Part shown: in pieces, positions 22,431 to 33,359 of the stretch
Layout of the letters: the number at the start of each line of letters is the position of its first letter
Numbering within the stretch: the stretch's first letter is position 1
NCBI GenBank assembly: GCA_029204225.1
Contig: CM055100.1
Span: 1,464,587 to 1,528,586, forward strand
Direction of reading: 5' to 3'
Length of the DNA: 64,000 nucleotides
DNA from: Diphasiastrum complanatum
Lineage: Eukaryota > Streptophyta > Lycopodiopsida > Lycopodiales > Lycopodiaceae
Program-made: the position numbers and the translations under genes
The notes under the pieces: generated by a model
The model's input: the letters and a program-made list of their open reading frames with translations, nothing else
Databases searched by the model: none
What the model was told of the DNA's origin: nothing

Positions 22431-24778
22431 GATCGTCTAGTCTTACTGATTCTTTTGTCATCCACAGATACATAGTTGCTTTTAATCCAAATACAATTAC
22501 ATCCTATCTAGCAATTACGTAAGGTCTATCTTAAACATCATTCATAGATAAGACCGAGAATGTACCACCTCAAATCTGTGTCTTCATTACATCTCAATGA
22601 CCAAGCAATTGATATCATACCCTGGAGCCAAGTTTTGAGCTACCGCCTGATGAATCATGAGTTTTGTTTCTAGATGGTAACCCATATGTTTTATCTGAGT
22701 GAAAGTAATCTAAGACATTATTGTCTTATTGCATGCTACATAAATGTTATACATTATCACTTGTTTTTCTTTTGTAACATTGTAACTATGGCCTTGTGCC
22801 AAATTCGATACTGGATTGCAAGAGTTTGGTCTAAGAGTGTCATGCAAATCCTTCTATAGAGTTATCTGCTACAATTTTTCATTTTTTCTCTTATTTCAAG
22901 TTTTGTCCTGTCAACTATGTCGTTTGTTGCTACCTGTTTGTTTGTTCTATTGTCGTATGGTTTGGTGTGTTTTTCTTTTGCAGCAGCACTATAGGTGAAA
23001 TTTCATCAGCAATTTTATTCTACCTCTACAGTTGCAGTATCACACGAAATTGGGATATATCTGTACATCTTTACCAATGATTTCAACAACTTTCAATATG
23101 AACAAAAAGAGCAGTCAAGGACTCCAACAACAAATGCAGAGTTTGGCAACAAAACAAGCATCTTATCGGACTGCAACCATGATCTAGCAAAAGATCCATC
23201 TTCCCAACAAGATGGAATATCTGCGACAACTCCAACACCGCCATTCGCAATAAGCAGTTGGTTTTACGTAAGCGCTACAATATCCACGCTTTTCCAATTG
23301 CCTCACCATGGCCATCAAATCATCAATGAAGTGGCAGCTTGTACTAGTGAAGGGCTCTCAAGTCACATCAAAGGCAAAATCTATGTGCAAACCAATGCAG
23401 ATGACAAGTGTTTCTACCAATGCCAACAACGATGCTTCATTGGCAAAATGTACATTGAGCAGTGGTAATTGTGTCTCAAGACCATACTTCCGCTGTTGTA
23501 CATCATCCATTCGATCATCTATGGAGGCCGCAATAAGCACAAGTCATCACTGAGTGCAATTAGGCCTACGTAAACTGAAGGACTCTCAAGGCAATCAGAG
23601 ATTTAAGTTATGAGCACACAACCTCAATGACAAAGCTATTTTCAAAGGCGAGCAATGATGATTCCGTGGAGAATTGTACAAAGAGCATTGGTTATATTAT
23701 GGAGAGATATGGAAAACCACACAATACTTATCTCATTTCTTTTTTCCATCCATCCATTCCCTCATATTCCACCATATGGTCAATCTTAAAGCTTCATCTC
23801 ACTTCTCCCATCCTTGTTTCAAGACCTCATTTCCACCCGATGGATCGATCTGAACTTGCTCTGGGTTATGAATTGAAACACTTTGTAAAGCAAACAACTC
23901 TACGACAAGTTAGCTAGGACCAAGGTCTCCCCCTCATCTGCAGCAGACCACTGATGTTGTTTAAAAGCTCCAAGGGAATAAAGCAAGAACGATAGAGGCT
24001 CTTACCAATAAAATGCCAGTCGTGTCGCCGCAAAAGAGATCAGCTTCTTGATAACTCCAAAGCACATGACTATGTGTATGAAAAAAAAAAAAAGGCATAC
24101 AAGTCTCTAGATACAATTGCTACAATTCAAAGAGCTCTCAAACTGTGCAAAGAGCTCAAAGAAGTTGAAGTGGCACAACAACGTCAAAAGAGAAGATCTC
24201 TGTCAACAAGGTATTTTTGGAGACAATAGTTTATCAACTACAGTACCTTTGTGTTCGTGAAGCAGACAAATTATGAGCCATGTCTTAAGTCCAACAAAAA
24301 AAAAAAATTCAAACAACTGCAAGAAATGTCAAGTGGAAAACTTCTGTTGACAAAAGTGCTGTCAAAAGACAATAACGAGCAAAGGAATTTTGATCCATCC
24401 AGCCCCTTGCATCTATCCAACTTCACCACTTCCGAGGTTACACCACCCCCTATCACACCCACTCCATCTTCATTTCACTGCCATTCAGTAACCCCTTGTG
24501 TGGCATTCACATCATGTCTCAAGAAATACTAAGCTCGTGTACATCATCCGTTGAATCATTTGCGTGAGCAATTGGAAGTAAGTCATCAACGAGCCAACTC
24601 CAACCTGATTCAATCCAAATCTTCTGGAGATGCTCGTACTTCTTCAAAGTTTCATCTCCTATGGAGCAGTACTTTACAAAAAGTTCCACATCTACAAGCT
24701 GCACCGACTTTGACTCCTCCAGCACCATAAGGAACGGGGTCTTAACATTGCACTTGGCGTGGGACCGCCAAGTTCTTA
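22431..24778 (+). other. interior of the LTR element, function unknown
   Basis: Several plus-strand frames of 60-157 codons (for example 22995-23468) have no family resemblance I can name. A segment near 23262-23300 (GGTTTTACGTAAG, then CCACGCTTTTCCAA) resembles 62996-63035, just upstream of the LTR at 63122, so this is probably 3' internal sequence shared by related gypsy-like elements. Confidence 0.5.
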
Positions 24779-24791
24779 ACGGAGGGGATAA
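24779..24791 (+). other. polypurine tract of the LTR element
   Basis: CGGAGGGGATAA directly precedes the TGTAGG start of the 3' LTR. Confidence 0.75.
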
Positions 24792-25543
24792 TGTAGGCTG
24801 ATATTCCAAGGAATATAGGTTGATATTCCAAGGAATATTCTAGCCATCCTGCGGAACATCTTAAAAAATACAAGCAGGATAGGATTTAAACGTAGAACTT
24901 GCCCATCAAGTTTAGGCTTTTGCGGTATCCGTAATGGCTTAAGTTATTTAGTTCTAAGTTTAAACTGCCATGGGCATTGCAGATAGATATGTAGTTTCCA
25001 GTTATTTCAAGTTATGTAAAAGTTAGTCACAAAGGTCCATTGGGGGTTTGTCCCATGGCACCAATGTGATTCAAAGTTAAGTTAGTCCCATAGTGTCTTT
25101 TTGTAAACTCCAAGAATATATAGGAGTGGAAGAGTCCATTTTCGACAAGAACCTCATTTGCAATACATGCCTATATTTCTCTCTGAGTGTTCTCCCTTGT
25201 GTGGTTTCATGTACTGTGTTACTTCACACTGTATTGTACAGTATTGATCTTGCAACAAGTTAAGTTAATCCAGGCCCTCCATTCTCTAGTAGGGTAAGCC
25301 TTAGAGGAGGAGATTTAGTTTAGGATTTTATCATTTAGGTTAAGCCGTCATTTGTAGTTGTTAAGGAGAGAAAAGAGAGAAGAGTGGATCTTGCCCATCA
25401 GAATACTCACCACCATGATCAGTACTATCTTTCTTGCATCCATATCCAAGCTAGTTGGAGAAGCCATAGCGTAGACTAGTTGGGAGACTGCCATAGTCAA
25501 GCTAGTTGGAGCCATAGCCGGTGTGGATGCTGAAGAGCCAACA
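24792..25543 (+). repeat. 3' LTR of the 17.3-25.5 kb element
   Basis: Same 752-bp length as the 5' LTR, with roughly 3% substitutions and no indels. Followed directly by the ATGAA duplication. Confidence 0.95.
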
Positions 25544-27030
25544 ATGAATTATGTGGAGAGAACATGACATGATTTTGTGTTCTTGAAAATAGACTTGGAT
25601 AAAGCCTATGATAGGATGGAGATCTTCATCACTCAGATGCTCAATAGTATGGGATTTGGCCTAGCTTCATAAGATATGTGTAGGTGTTGTGGAGGGACTC
25701 TTTAGCCAGAGTGATTCTTAATGGGAAGTTGATAGATGCTTTCATGCTTGGGAGTTCCATTAGACAGGGATGCCCTCTTGGCCCCTACATATTTGTTCTT
25801 GCCTTAGAAGCCTTGGGATATGTGTTGAAAGCCAAAATGGGAGAAAGGTAAAAATCAGCCTATCAAGGTCTCGGATGACCGCCCTTTATGCCACTAGAGC
25901 TTTGTGGATGACCTAAATATCATAGTCCAGAATGATGAGAATTCAAAAGGAGACATTCAGAAGCCTTGAGCTCTTCTGCGTAGCCTCAGGTGAGATCGTA
26001 AACCACACCAAAACAACATATAGAGTAAGTTTAGGGGCAATTCCAACAATCCTCCAGGAGAGAGGTTGCTTGTGTTTATAGGAAGGAGACATTTTTAGAT
26101 TGTTGGGAGTTCCTATGGGCCTTGGGGTTACGTTGCATGGTAGGTGGCAGTGGGTGGTGGGTGGTGGGGAAAATCAGCCCTAACTGGATAGATAGAAAAA
26201 CCTACAAAAAAACATGGCAGGTAGAGCTCTGGTTCTTAATCACCTGGTAATCCCGAAAGTGGTATATTTCATAGCTTTTTGGCTACCTTCAGATGTAGAT
26301 CTAAGAATATTTGAGGCTATCTGTAAAAACTTTCTGTGGTCCTCAGACTTTGAGAAGAGATGATATGTTGGTGTGTCTTGGGAGACTTCCCTACTCCCTA
26401 AGTAGATGGGAGGATTGGGGCTACCTGATGTGAGAATCTTAGCAGCTAGAAGCATGGCTAGTTGGCTTACCAGGGCTGCTTCTAATCATGGTGACTCATG
26501 GGCTATTTTATTGCAAGAGACAACTAGACAGTGGGCCCCCTCAGGCCCTTGGCTGGAGGAAATGGAGACTGTGGGGCTTACTTATGTCAGATTGGTAATT
26601 TAGAGGCAAGGGCAGTGACCTTTTCAAATCTATGTGGCAGGGTTGGAAGAAGGTGGGTCATAGGCTCTTATGGGGGGATGTAGAGGTGAGATAGGATGGG
26701 AGACTTTTGGTACTTAGTTGCTAGTCCTTGAGGAGTCAGGCACCTTTGGAGGATAGACAGGTCAAGGTTGCCAGGAAAATTGCATGGAAGGGAATCACTC
26801 ACTAGGGGCATCTTTGGGATTAGGACAAAGGTAGTTGGAGGAAGAGAAGAGAAATCAAGGGCTCCTACCTTCTGAAACCGCTTGAGAGCAGGCTTGTCTG
26901 GGAGAGATGGGAAGTTTGCAATTTGGAGGACATGAGGTATGGGGGGGCCAAAAGGAAAACCCAAAGGTAGGTTGGTTCACATGGGATGAGAAAAAGAAAG
27001 CTTACTCCAAAACCCCCAAGGGCTAGTATT
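25544..27030 (+). pseudogene. second LINE, reverse transcriptase part 2 and C-terminus
   Basis: Continues 17318 after the LTR element. Motifs over several frames: FLKIDLDKAYDRM, WRDSLARVILNGKLIDAF, SIRQGCPLGPYIFVLALEAL, FVDDLNIIVQN (catalytic Asp pair intact), FRLLGVPMGLG, LVIPKVVYFIAFWLPSDVDL, FLWSSDF, and GGLGLPDVRILAARSMASWL. Many stops and frameshifts; no 3' end or poly-A recognised. The sequence becomes unreadable after about 27030. Confidence 0.88.
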
Positions 27031-27350
27031 CACATCTTCATGATGCACTAACAACCGATCTACGGATCACGTAAACTATAACTAGAATAACTAAAGATCT
27101 TCTGACAACTATATAAACATCTGAGCATTTTGAAGAGATGGAGATTATCAATCAATGTATTCATAGAGATCAAACGACCAAAAGTGGTCTTCTAGTAGCT
27201 GACTCCTCAGAGTTAGTGATCATTTTAGAGAGAGTAAAGAGTATTATGAAAGATAGCATTCATTAGTTTTTGTAAGTAGGATCACGCGCTTCATGTGATT
27301 GTTCTCTGATATGATATAGTTGTTACTACAACACCCTTTTATGTATAAGT
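27031..27350. other. probable LINE remnant, no gene
   Basis: Short stop-ridden stretches could continue the LINE ORF2 C-terminus. Nothing firm. Confidence 0.4.
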
Positions 27351-28111
27351 TTTTGGAAATGGTGAACTCTTGCAACCATTCCCTGGCATTCCCTGAAGTC
27401 GACTCAACCAAAGGTCTCGACAAGCCCGAAGTGATGAATCAACTAAGGCTCGCATTTTTTGCATTTTGGCAAAAATGCGACACTCAATCTAAAATGACTT
27501 AGAGTATGTTTAAGCCTACCTTCGGCATTTTCGCATTTTCCCAAAAATGCGACACTTAGTCCAAATGACTAAGAACACACTTTTCGTTGACCTTCAACAT
27601 TTTTGCCAATTTTGGAAAGAGCGAAAGTCCATGCTTCACGCTCCTTCGCAAGATGAAGCCTGGAGATGAAGACACAAGGTGGTAGAAGAAAATGACAGCC
27701 AACCGTAATCAGTTTGAATTAGCTTAATGCATTCCTTTTGATTAATATAGTTTGGATTGATCCTGCCTCATTATTCCTATATACAGGATCAATGCAAATA
27801 GAGAATAGAGGCATGAAGCAAATCGAAATAATGAATGTATTAGAGTCTGCAACAAGAAGAAGAATAGCTATGCATGAAGGTCCAACGAGCAAAACATAGA
27901 AATTTTGTAAGAGGAGCATCAGGCCGCCAACGTGCGAGACACTGAAAGACTCACTCAAAACAAAACAAAATACAAATGCTTCCAGTTCTTTCCATCTCTG
28001 ATTGTCGTGCTGTGATTGTTTGATTGACTGCTACAAGGTTTGTGATCTGTAATTGAGTGTCTAAGTCCTGCAAACTCCACGTAAATAAAGCAAGAGCCGA
28101 CAAAATCTACA
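27351..28111 (+). repeat. copia 5' LTR, about 760 bp
   Basis: The left end matches the LTR start at 13481 for about 70 bp (TTGGAAATGGTGAACTC). The right end CA at 28110-28111 directly abuts a primer binding site, so this is a 5' LTR on the plus strand. The first bases (expected TG) are altered. Confidence 0.85.
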
Positions 28112-28124
28112 TGGTATCAAAGCA
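28112..28124 (+). other. primer binding site, initiator tRNA-Met type
   Basis: TGGTATCAAAGCA, one base different from the usual TGGTATCAGAGC, immediately after the LTR. Confidence 0.9.
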
Positions 28125-28143
28125 AATTCTTTAGATACACAAT

Positions 28144-28390
28144 ATGGCTACAACAATTCAGACCAAGATTGCAATCAATCTTGATGGCACGAACTATCGA
28201 GTTTGGAAGTTCAAAATCAAAACACTCTTAAAGGGTGAAGGGATTCAGTGATCGATCTCACAGAAGAACAACCTCCAGAGGGAGACCCAAGGAGAGCTGC
28301 ATGGATCAGAAAGGATGAACATGTGATGGAAATCATTGTTTCATCCATAAATGAAGAGATCCTCATGTAGATTGAAGACTGTGAGGGCAC
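28144..28390 (+). pseudogene. copia gag N-terminus, truncated
   Basis: ATG at 28144, 20 bases after the primer site, encodes INLDGTNYRVWKFKIKTLLK, then GEGIQ. A one-base shift continues IDLTEEQPPEGDPRRAAWI, RKDEHVMEIIVSSINEEIL and IEDCEGT. The gag is then lost at a junction with a dispersed repeat, so no pol follows. Confidence 0.88.
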
Positions 28391-28535
28391 TGTATCCTCC
28401 ATTTGCTTTTGGGTGTTCCCATGGTTCTTTTCTTAGTTGAAGTTCTAGTCTCAAGGAAAACCTTCGTTCTGCAAGTTGCACAAACTTTGATTATCAGTCT
28501 CAAGGGGATGGACTCATCATCAAAAATTGGTGGTA
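28387..28535 (+). repeat. dispersed repeat, inverted copy at 62629-62776
   Basis: About 149 bp whose reverse complement recurs at 62629-62776 with moderate divergence. Minus-strand translation gives SIPLRLIIKVCATC and KVFLET in both copies. Family unknown. The two copies have different flanks. Confidence 0.75.
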
Positions 28536-29605
28536 GGAACAGATTTGGGTGGATGGTTTGGTAATGGTCAGGAAACATGATGAAGGCTTGGTGGGAGAGT
28601 GAAGGAACTGATAGTTCTACAGTTGTAGCCTTGGACCCTTGCAATGTCGAGCTTTGACCACCACTTGCTGGGTGAGGAGCTCACTTTATTTGTAGGTTCA
28701 CGGTTGTCTTCATCTTTCTTTTTCTGCAGCTCTTTCTTTTGATCCATTACTTTGGATCTCTTTGGGCTTCATAGGAGGGGATCCAACTATCATTGCTCCA
28801 GAGAGTTTCTTTCGATCAAGATCAATCTGAAATCAACGACGCAACATGAAAAACGTCGCGAAAGACTTTATGCCCTCATGCTCCAAAGAGTACCAATGAA
28901 GATCATGCAAGTACCCAGAAGTACAGATATCTGATCTGATGGCATGACGTCAGTAGATACACTCTAGGTCGTGGCTAATCTGCCACTTTTGTAATTTCCT
29001 GATTAGTTGTAGATGTTTAGTCACTCTAATCTTAAAAGTTACATAGAACGACTATATACTTGCTGGATGATACTTGATAGATAACACAGATGAAGTAGTC
29101 TGATGCTAGTAAGCAATCAAGACGAAATACAAACAAGAAGTCCGCCTGCATGCGAGATGTTTTCTGTGATCAGGATCCATAGAGATCCACAAGTTCGCTA
29201 GTAAGCGAGACATCCACTCGTGAGAGAACTGTATTTCTCTCATGCCAACACACTGCGTGGATATGCATGCAGTGCTTGAAGAAAAGAAAACAATAGATGA
29301 TCTTGTAGCCATCGTGCACATGTCTTCTTTTATGTTGTATGATCTCGAATGCAAAAGTGTCTGCTGTTATTTGTGTGTCTGATTTTCCCATTTATTTCAA
29401 TTCCGCACAGTGGTTGAATTTGTTGAATGCTGCATGAATTTACAAACATAGATAAGCAATGTTGAACTACATTCTGGAGGACTGTAGGAGTGATTCAGCT
29501 GGCAGTGTCCAGCAACCACATCTGAACTCCGTCCAAATCCCAAGAGATTTGTGGTTGCCTTCGTGGCAGCGACAGTTTTGCGACCGATTCGCGACAACCA
29601 TTTTT
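28536..29605. other. no recognisable gene
   Basis: Only short frames. Possibly LTR or internal retroelement sequence; no motif, primer site or terminal repeat found. Confidence 0.4.
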
Positions 29606-30738
29606 CATTAGGGCCCTTTTTGGACTCAAAAATGGCCTCTTCCTTGTCTAAAACAGTTTGATAATATGGATTCATTCACTTGCTAATAGTCCTATGTGGC
29701 AGTTCACCTTGGGTTTAGCTTGAGTTAGAACCTAGTCACATAGGTTGCACTTGAACCTAGTATATTAAATGAATAAAGAATTAAATTCAATGCTTGTAAA
29801 AATATTAATTTATTTTTGAATTTGTGAAGGGCTGAAATTTTTTTTGCACTTCATCAGTATTTTTTTTACGCTTGTTTTGGAGAAAAAAGAGGTTTTAAAT
29901 TTTTTTACATTTCATATTGAGGTTTAGATAAAAAAAAAAAGGTACAAGGGTGGGGGGGGGGGGGGGGGCTTGTACCATAAAGAAAAAAAAAATTAGATTG
30001 TGATGGGGTCCCCCCCCCCCCCCCCCCCCCCGCTCCCCCTGCACGGTCGCCCTTCCTTCGGCCGTGCAACTCCTCCTTGCTCGCAACCCACCCCGGGTCG
30101 CCTAGCCCCGTTCGCCGCCCAGCTCCCGAGAGGGCCCAGAACATAGCGTCGGCCTATGTACGAGCTCAAGCTAGGCCTGCAAGAGAGCTGTGGGCGGCGA
30201 ACAAGGCTAGTGGCCCGGGGTGGGTTGCGAGCAAGGAGGGGCATCGGGAAGCTTACCGTGCAGAGGGGAGCGTGGAGGGGGGGGGGGGGATTGTAAACCC
30301 CCCCTTACATTTTAAATTTTTTTTCTTTATGGTACAAGGGGGACCGCCCCCCCCCCCCCCCCCCCCTTGTACCTTTTTTTTCATCTAAACCTCAATATGA
30401 AATATAAAAAAATTTGAAACTTCTTTTCTCTCCAAAACAAGCTTAAAAAATATATGGATGAAGTGCAAAAAAAATTTCAACCCTTCACATATTCAAAATT
30501 TGAATTCGGGCCTTGCTTTTGAGTGTGACATTGTCATCAATAAGGGGCTAGGGGAGTGTAGTTATAGTGTGATTAGTGGGTGAGTTAGATTTTGAGATTT
30601 CATCTAGGCCATTGGATGTGCCATGTCATATGGACCATTCTATCTCAATTGTCACTCTTTTATTGGTACACATGTCATCATTAACACTAATAATAATTAG
30701 TGAAGAGGCCCTTTTTGAGTCCAAAAAGGGCCCTAATG
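29606..30738. mobile_element. fold-back inverted-repeat element with G and C homopolymer tracts
   Basis: Terminal inverted repeats of 37 bp at 29606-29642 and 30702-30738 (outer end CATTAGGGCCCTTTTTGGAC) with one mismatch. A second, longer inverted repeat lies inside: about 29822-30135 pairs with about 30165-30495. Its inner part is a GC-rich palindrome around 30150 (CTCGCAACCCACCCCGGG and its complement). Homopolymers: G17 (29952-29968), C22 (30010-30031), G13 (30277-30289), C20 (30347-30366). The outermost pair sit between GGTACAAG and CTTGTACC. No transposase ORF; open frames here reflect GC content. Target duplication not identified. Related copy at 12385-12980. Confidence 0.85.
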
Positions 30739-31619
30739 CATCAGTAACTGTTTATGCTCAAGATTGGATCGGTGTGTTTAACACGTGGTTGAAACATGTT
30801 GAACATGCGACTGGACTAAAGATTGAATAAATTTTAACTAAATTTGTTTCGATCTTTTTGTAGTTGATTCGCAGATTAATATGGCAATGAGATGCAAGAA
30901 TCAACTCTGACGTGATCTGTACTGCGCAGATTTGGAATATGCTCAAAAATCTGAAACTCTGTATAAGGTGATTTGAAGATTGATAGAGGAATGACAAGTT
31001 ATTCTTGAGATACGCTACATGATGTCTCTTGTTCAATGGCTATGCTTGATGAACTAAAAACAAATGTAGAAAAAGATATGCAATTAGAAGAAATTACCAA
31101 ATCAAAAATAAGCAAGGAATATACCAATGTTATAGAGAGTGAAAGCCGTAGAGCACTTGTCAAACAAAAAGTCATTCATCAACATGTATAATTCACCTAG
31201 ACAATTTCAGGTTTCTATTGATCTTTTAGAGTAATGAAAGATCAATAACAAGGTAGGAATAGTGACACTGAATCTACCATCGTTGATAGTAGATGTTGTA
31301 AGATATAGCTTGAGATGCAGTTATGGTTGAGGTACTATGTCCTTAGCACCTCTCTGAGCAAGAGATTCAGAACCAAATCTCTATCTGGATTTCCGATTCG
31401 TAGATTTATTGTGTATTGGCACATTGGAAATCTTATCAGCATGTGGAAAGATAAATAGATTTGAGGTTGCAGACGGGAAGAAAAAACTGTCAATTCTTTG
31501 TGGAGGTTGCTCTTGGTGGGACATTGTAGCAAATGATAGAATATCGGTTTCGCTTTCCTCCTACAAGAACTCATGTCATATTAGTGTCTTTTTGCATTAT
31601 GGAACTGGTGAATTGCATG
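30739..31619. other. no recognisable feature
   Basis: AT-rich DNA with short frames and no motif. Confidence 0.45.
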
Positions 31620-32220
31620 GTAATGTAGAAGCCTGCAAGAAACTTCTCGAGTGAGCAGCAGGTTGAGCGGTTGGGTGCTATGGTGCTCGTGTTGTGTTGT
31701 CGTGAGGATCCTATCGGGAGTCATAACTAACGTGTCGGACAGGGAGGATCTTGTTGGGTTGGTTTGGACAGTCTTTGAAACTGTGTTTTCTGACACAGTC
31801 GGGACATTCAGCGTGGTACCTAGTCTTGACTGGGCAATCAACCATGAAATGGCCGGTGTCATCACAGATGAAACATCTATTGTTCAATGGCCCTTGTATA
31901 ACGGCATAGCCATCTTGTATGGCTAATGGTTTTGGACTTTCAGATAAATATTCTAGATAAGTCAAGGAATGTCCAGATTGTGACGGTTGTTCTTGATATT
32001 GTTGGACTGTATGTGAGTGGATAGGCTGATATGAAGGAAAAGCATCAGCAGGATGTGTAGCCCAACAGTGTGGGCACCATATTGGTTTTCGTCTATAAGG
32101 TACCTGTGCAGGGTTTGGCTAACCAGGCATACTACTTTGGATAGACTTCAGAGTAGTTTGAAACTCATTGGTGAGTTTCTCCATTTGTAGTTGATGCTGC
32201 TTATACGTCTGATTTGTTTA
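31620..32220 (-). pseudogene. gypsy-like gag C-terminal region with three zinc knuckles
   Basis: Read from 32220 downward: LQMEKLTNEFQTTLKSIQSS, then WCPHCWATHPADAF (CX2CX3HX4 with the last Cys replaced by Phe), a spacer, CFICDDTGHFMVDC (standard CX2CX4HX4C) and CPDCVRKHSFKDC (CX2CX3HX4C). The N-terminal stretch also matches the minus-strand gag ending near 60.86 kb. The capsid-coding part is missing. The element's primer site and LTR lie to the right, consistent with minus orientation. Confidence 0.82.
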
Positions 32221-32639
32221 GCTGTAGGGGACCTTACCTCGTATGGATAATCTTCTGGGATTCCAAGATCTGTATGCTGGTCCTTTGGGTACGGCTGTGT
32301 CTTTTTTGTGTTGGGTATGAGTTTCTGGTGTTTTTGGATTTTTTAGGAGTCTTTAAGGAAGTCAAGGAGAGATTCAGTATGAAAAGGGCTTTCTAATGGT
32401 ATGGGTTTTATTTTTTTGAAATTTTTTGGTGTTCATGCCTTTTTTTTCTCTCTTTCTTTTCAGACTCTAAGGCTTTGGAAAGATGGTGGTCTGGTCGAAA
32501 TTGCAATCAGAGGTCTCGTTTGAAAGTTATGGTCTTAATCCGGTCCGATCGAGATGGGAGTTAATTGCTCCGGTCGAGAATTGACCTAATTGCCTCAGTT
32601 GAGAATTGATCTTTTTCTTCGGTCGAAATCTGAACCAGA

Positions 32640-33120
32640 ACCGGTCTGACGCGAACGCTTTGGTCAAGATCCGACGCGATGCTTCGGTCGAGATTTCAGC
32701 GAACGCTTTGGTCGAGATTTTAGTAGAGGCTCCGGTTGAGATTTCAGCAGAGGCTCCGATTGAGATTTTAGAAGAGGCTCCGATTGAGATTTTAGCGAGA
32801 GGCTCCGGTCGAGATTTCAGAAGAGGCTCCGATCGAGATTTCAGAAAAGAATCCAGTTGAGATTTCAGCGAGAGGCTCCAGTTGAGATTTCAACAGAGGC
32901 TCCAGTCAAGATTTCAGAAGAGGCTTTGGTTGAGATTTCAGCAGAGGCTCCGGTTGAGATTTCAGCAGAGGCTCTGGTTGAGATTTCAGAAGAGGTTCTG
33001 ATTGAGATTTCAGCGAGAGGCTCCGGTCGAGATTTCAGAAGAGGCTTCGGTTGAGATTTCAGCAGAGGCTTCGGTTGAGATTTCAGCAGAGGCTCCGGTT
33101 GAGATTTCAGACAGTTGAGA
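32640..33120 (-). repeat. 24-bp minisatellite in a gypsy-like leader
   Basis: Roughly 19 tandem units of GAGATTTCAGCAGAGGCTCC plus about four bases. Most are 24 bp and some 25 bp. In the plus strand the 24-bp units read as an eight-residue repeat, VEISAEAP, giving two short open frames (32606-32860 and 32857-33054). The 25-bp units shift the frame, so I do not think it is coding. It lies between the minus-strand primer site and gag. Confidence 0.88.
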
Positions 33121-33339
33121 TTTCAAAAGTGCCTCCGGTTGAGACGTGGAAAAGAAAGGGCGTAAGTTGAGAATGGAAGTGTGAGGGGACGAGAGGAGCG
33201 TGAACATTTGTGTTGGCAGGGCATGATTTGTTCTGGTTGGTCTGGTGCGTTGGAGATGAATGTGCGGTGTTTGTTGGAGGTGACGGTGGTTGTTTTTTGA
33301 GGTGAGGGTGTGCTTATGCCGTTGCCGAAGATGGATTCA

Positions 33340-33357
33340 TCCCCGACAATGGCGCCA
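33340..33357 (-). other. primer binding site, tRNA-Asp type, minus strand
   Basis: Minus-strand TGGCGCCATTGTCGGGGA starts two bases inside the LTR end, the standard plant gypsy tRNA-Asp site with minor changes. Confidence 0.88.
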
Positions 33358-33359
33358 AA

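Larger units (their letters stand above)
17319..25543 (+). mobile_element. non-autonomous LTR retrotransposon with gag relic only (TR-GAG/LARD type)
   Basis: Two 752-bp LTRs (17319-18070 and 24792-25543), both TGTAGGCTG...GAGCCAACA, flanked by the exact 5-bp duplication ATGAA (17314-17318 and 25544-25548). Removing the element restores the interrupted LINE RT reading EAMNYVE. A tRNA-Asp-type primer site follows the left LTR and a purine tract precedes the right one. The 6.7 kb interior holds a GAGTCA repeat array and a broken gypsy-like gag. I find no protease, RT, RNase H or integrase in any frame. By eye the LTRs differ at about 23 of 752 positions, mostly transitions, with no indels. Confidence 0.93.

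Noticed and set aside
18071-24791. Hidden pol genes in the long LTR element
   Set aside because: I looked for YVDD/FADD, DSGA/DTGA, integrase HHCC and DDE-type strings in the longer frames and found none; only a broken gag is present.
29895-30388. Gly/Pro-rich frames on both strands
   Set aside because: Produced by G and C homopolymers and the GC-rich palindrome; no motif and frames stop at the repeat edges.
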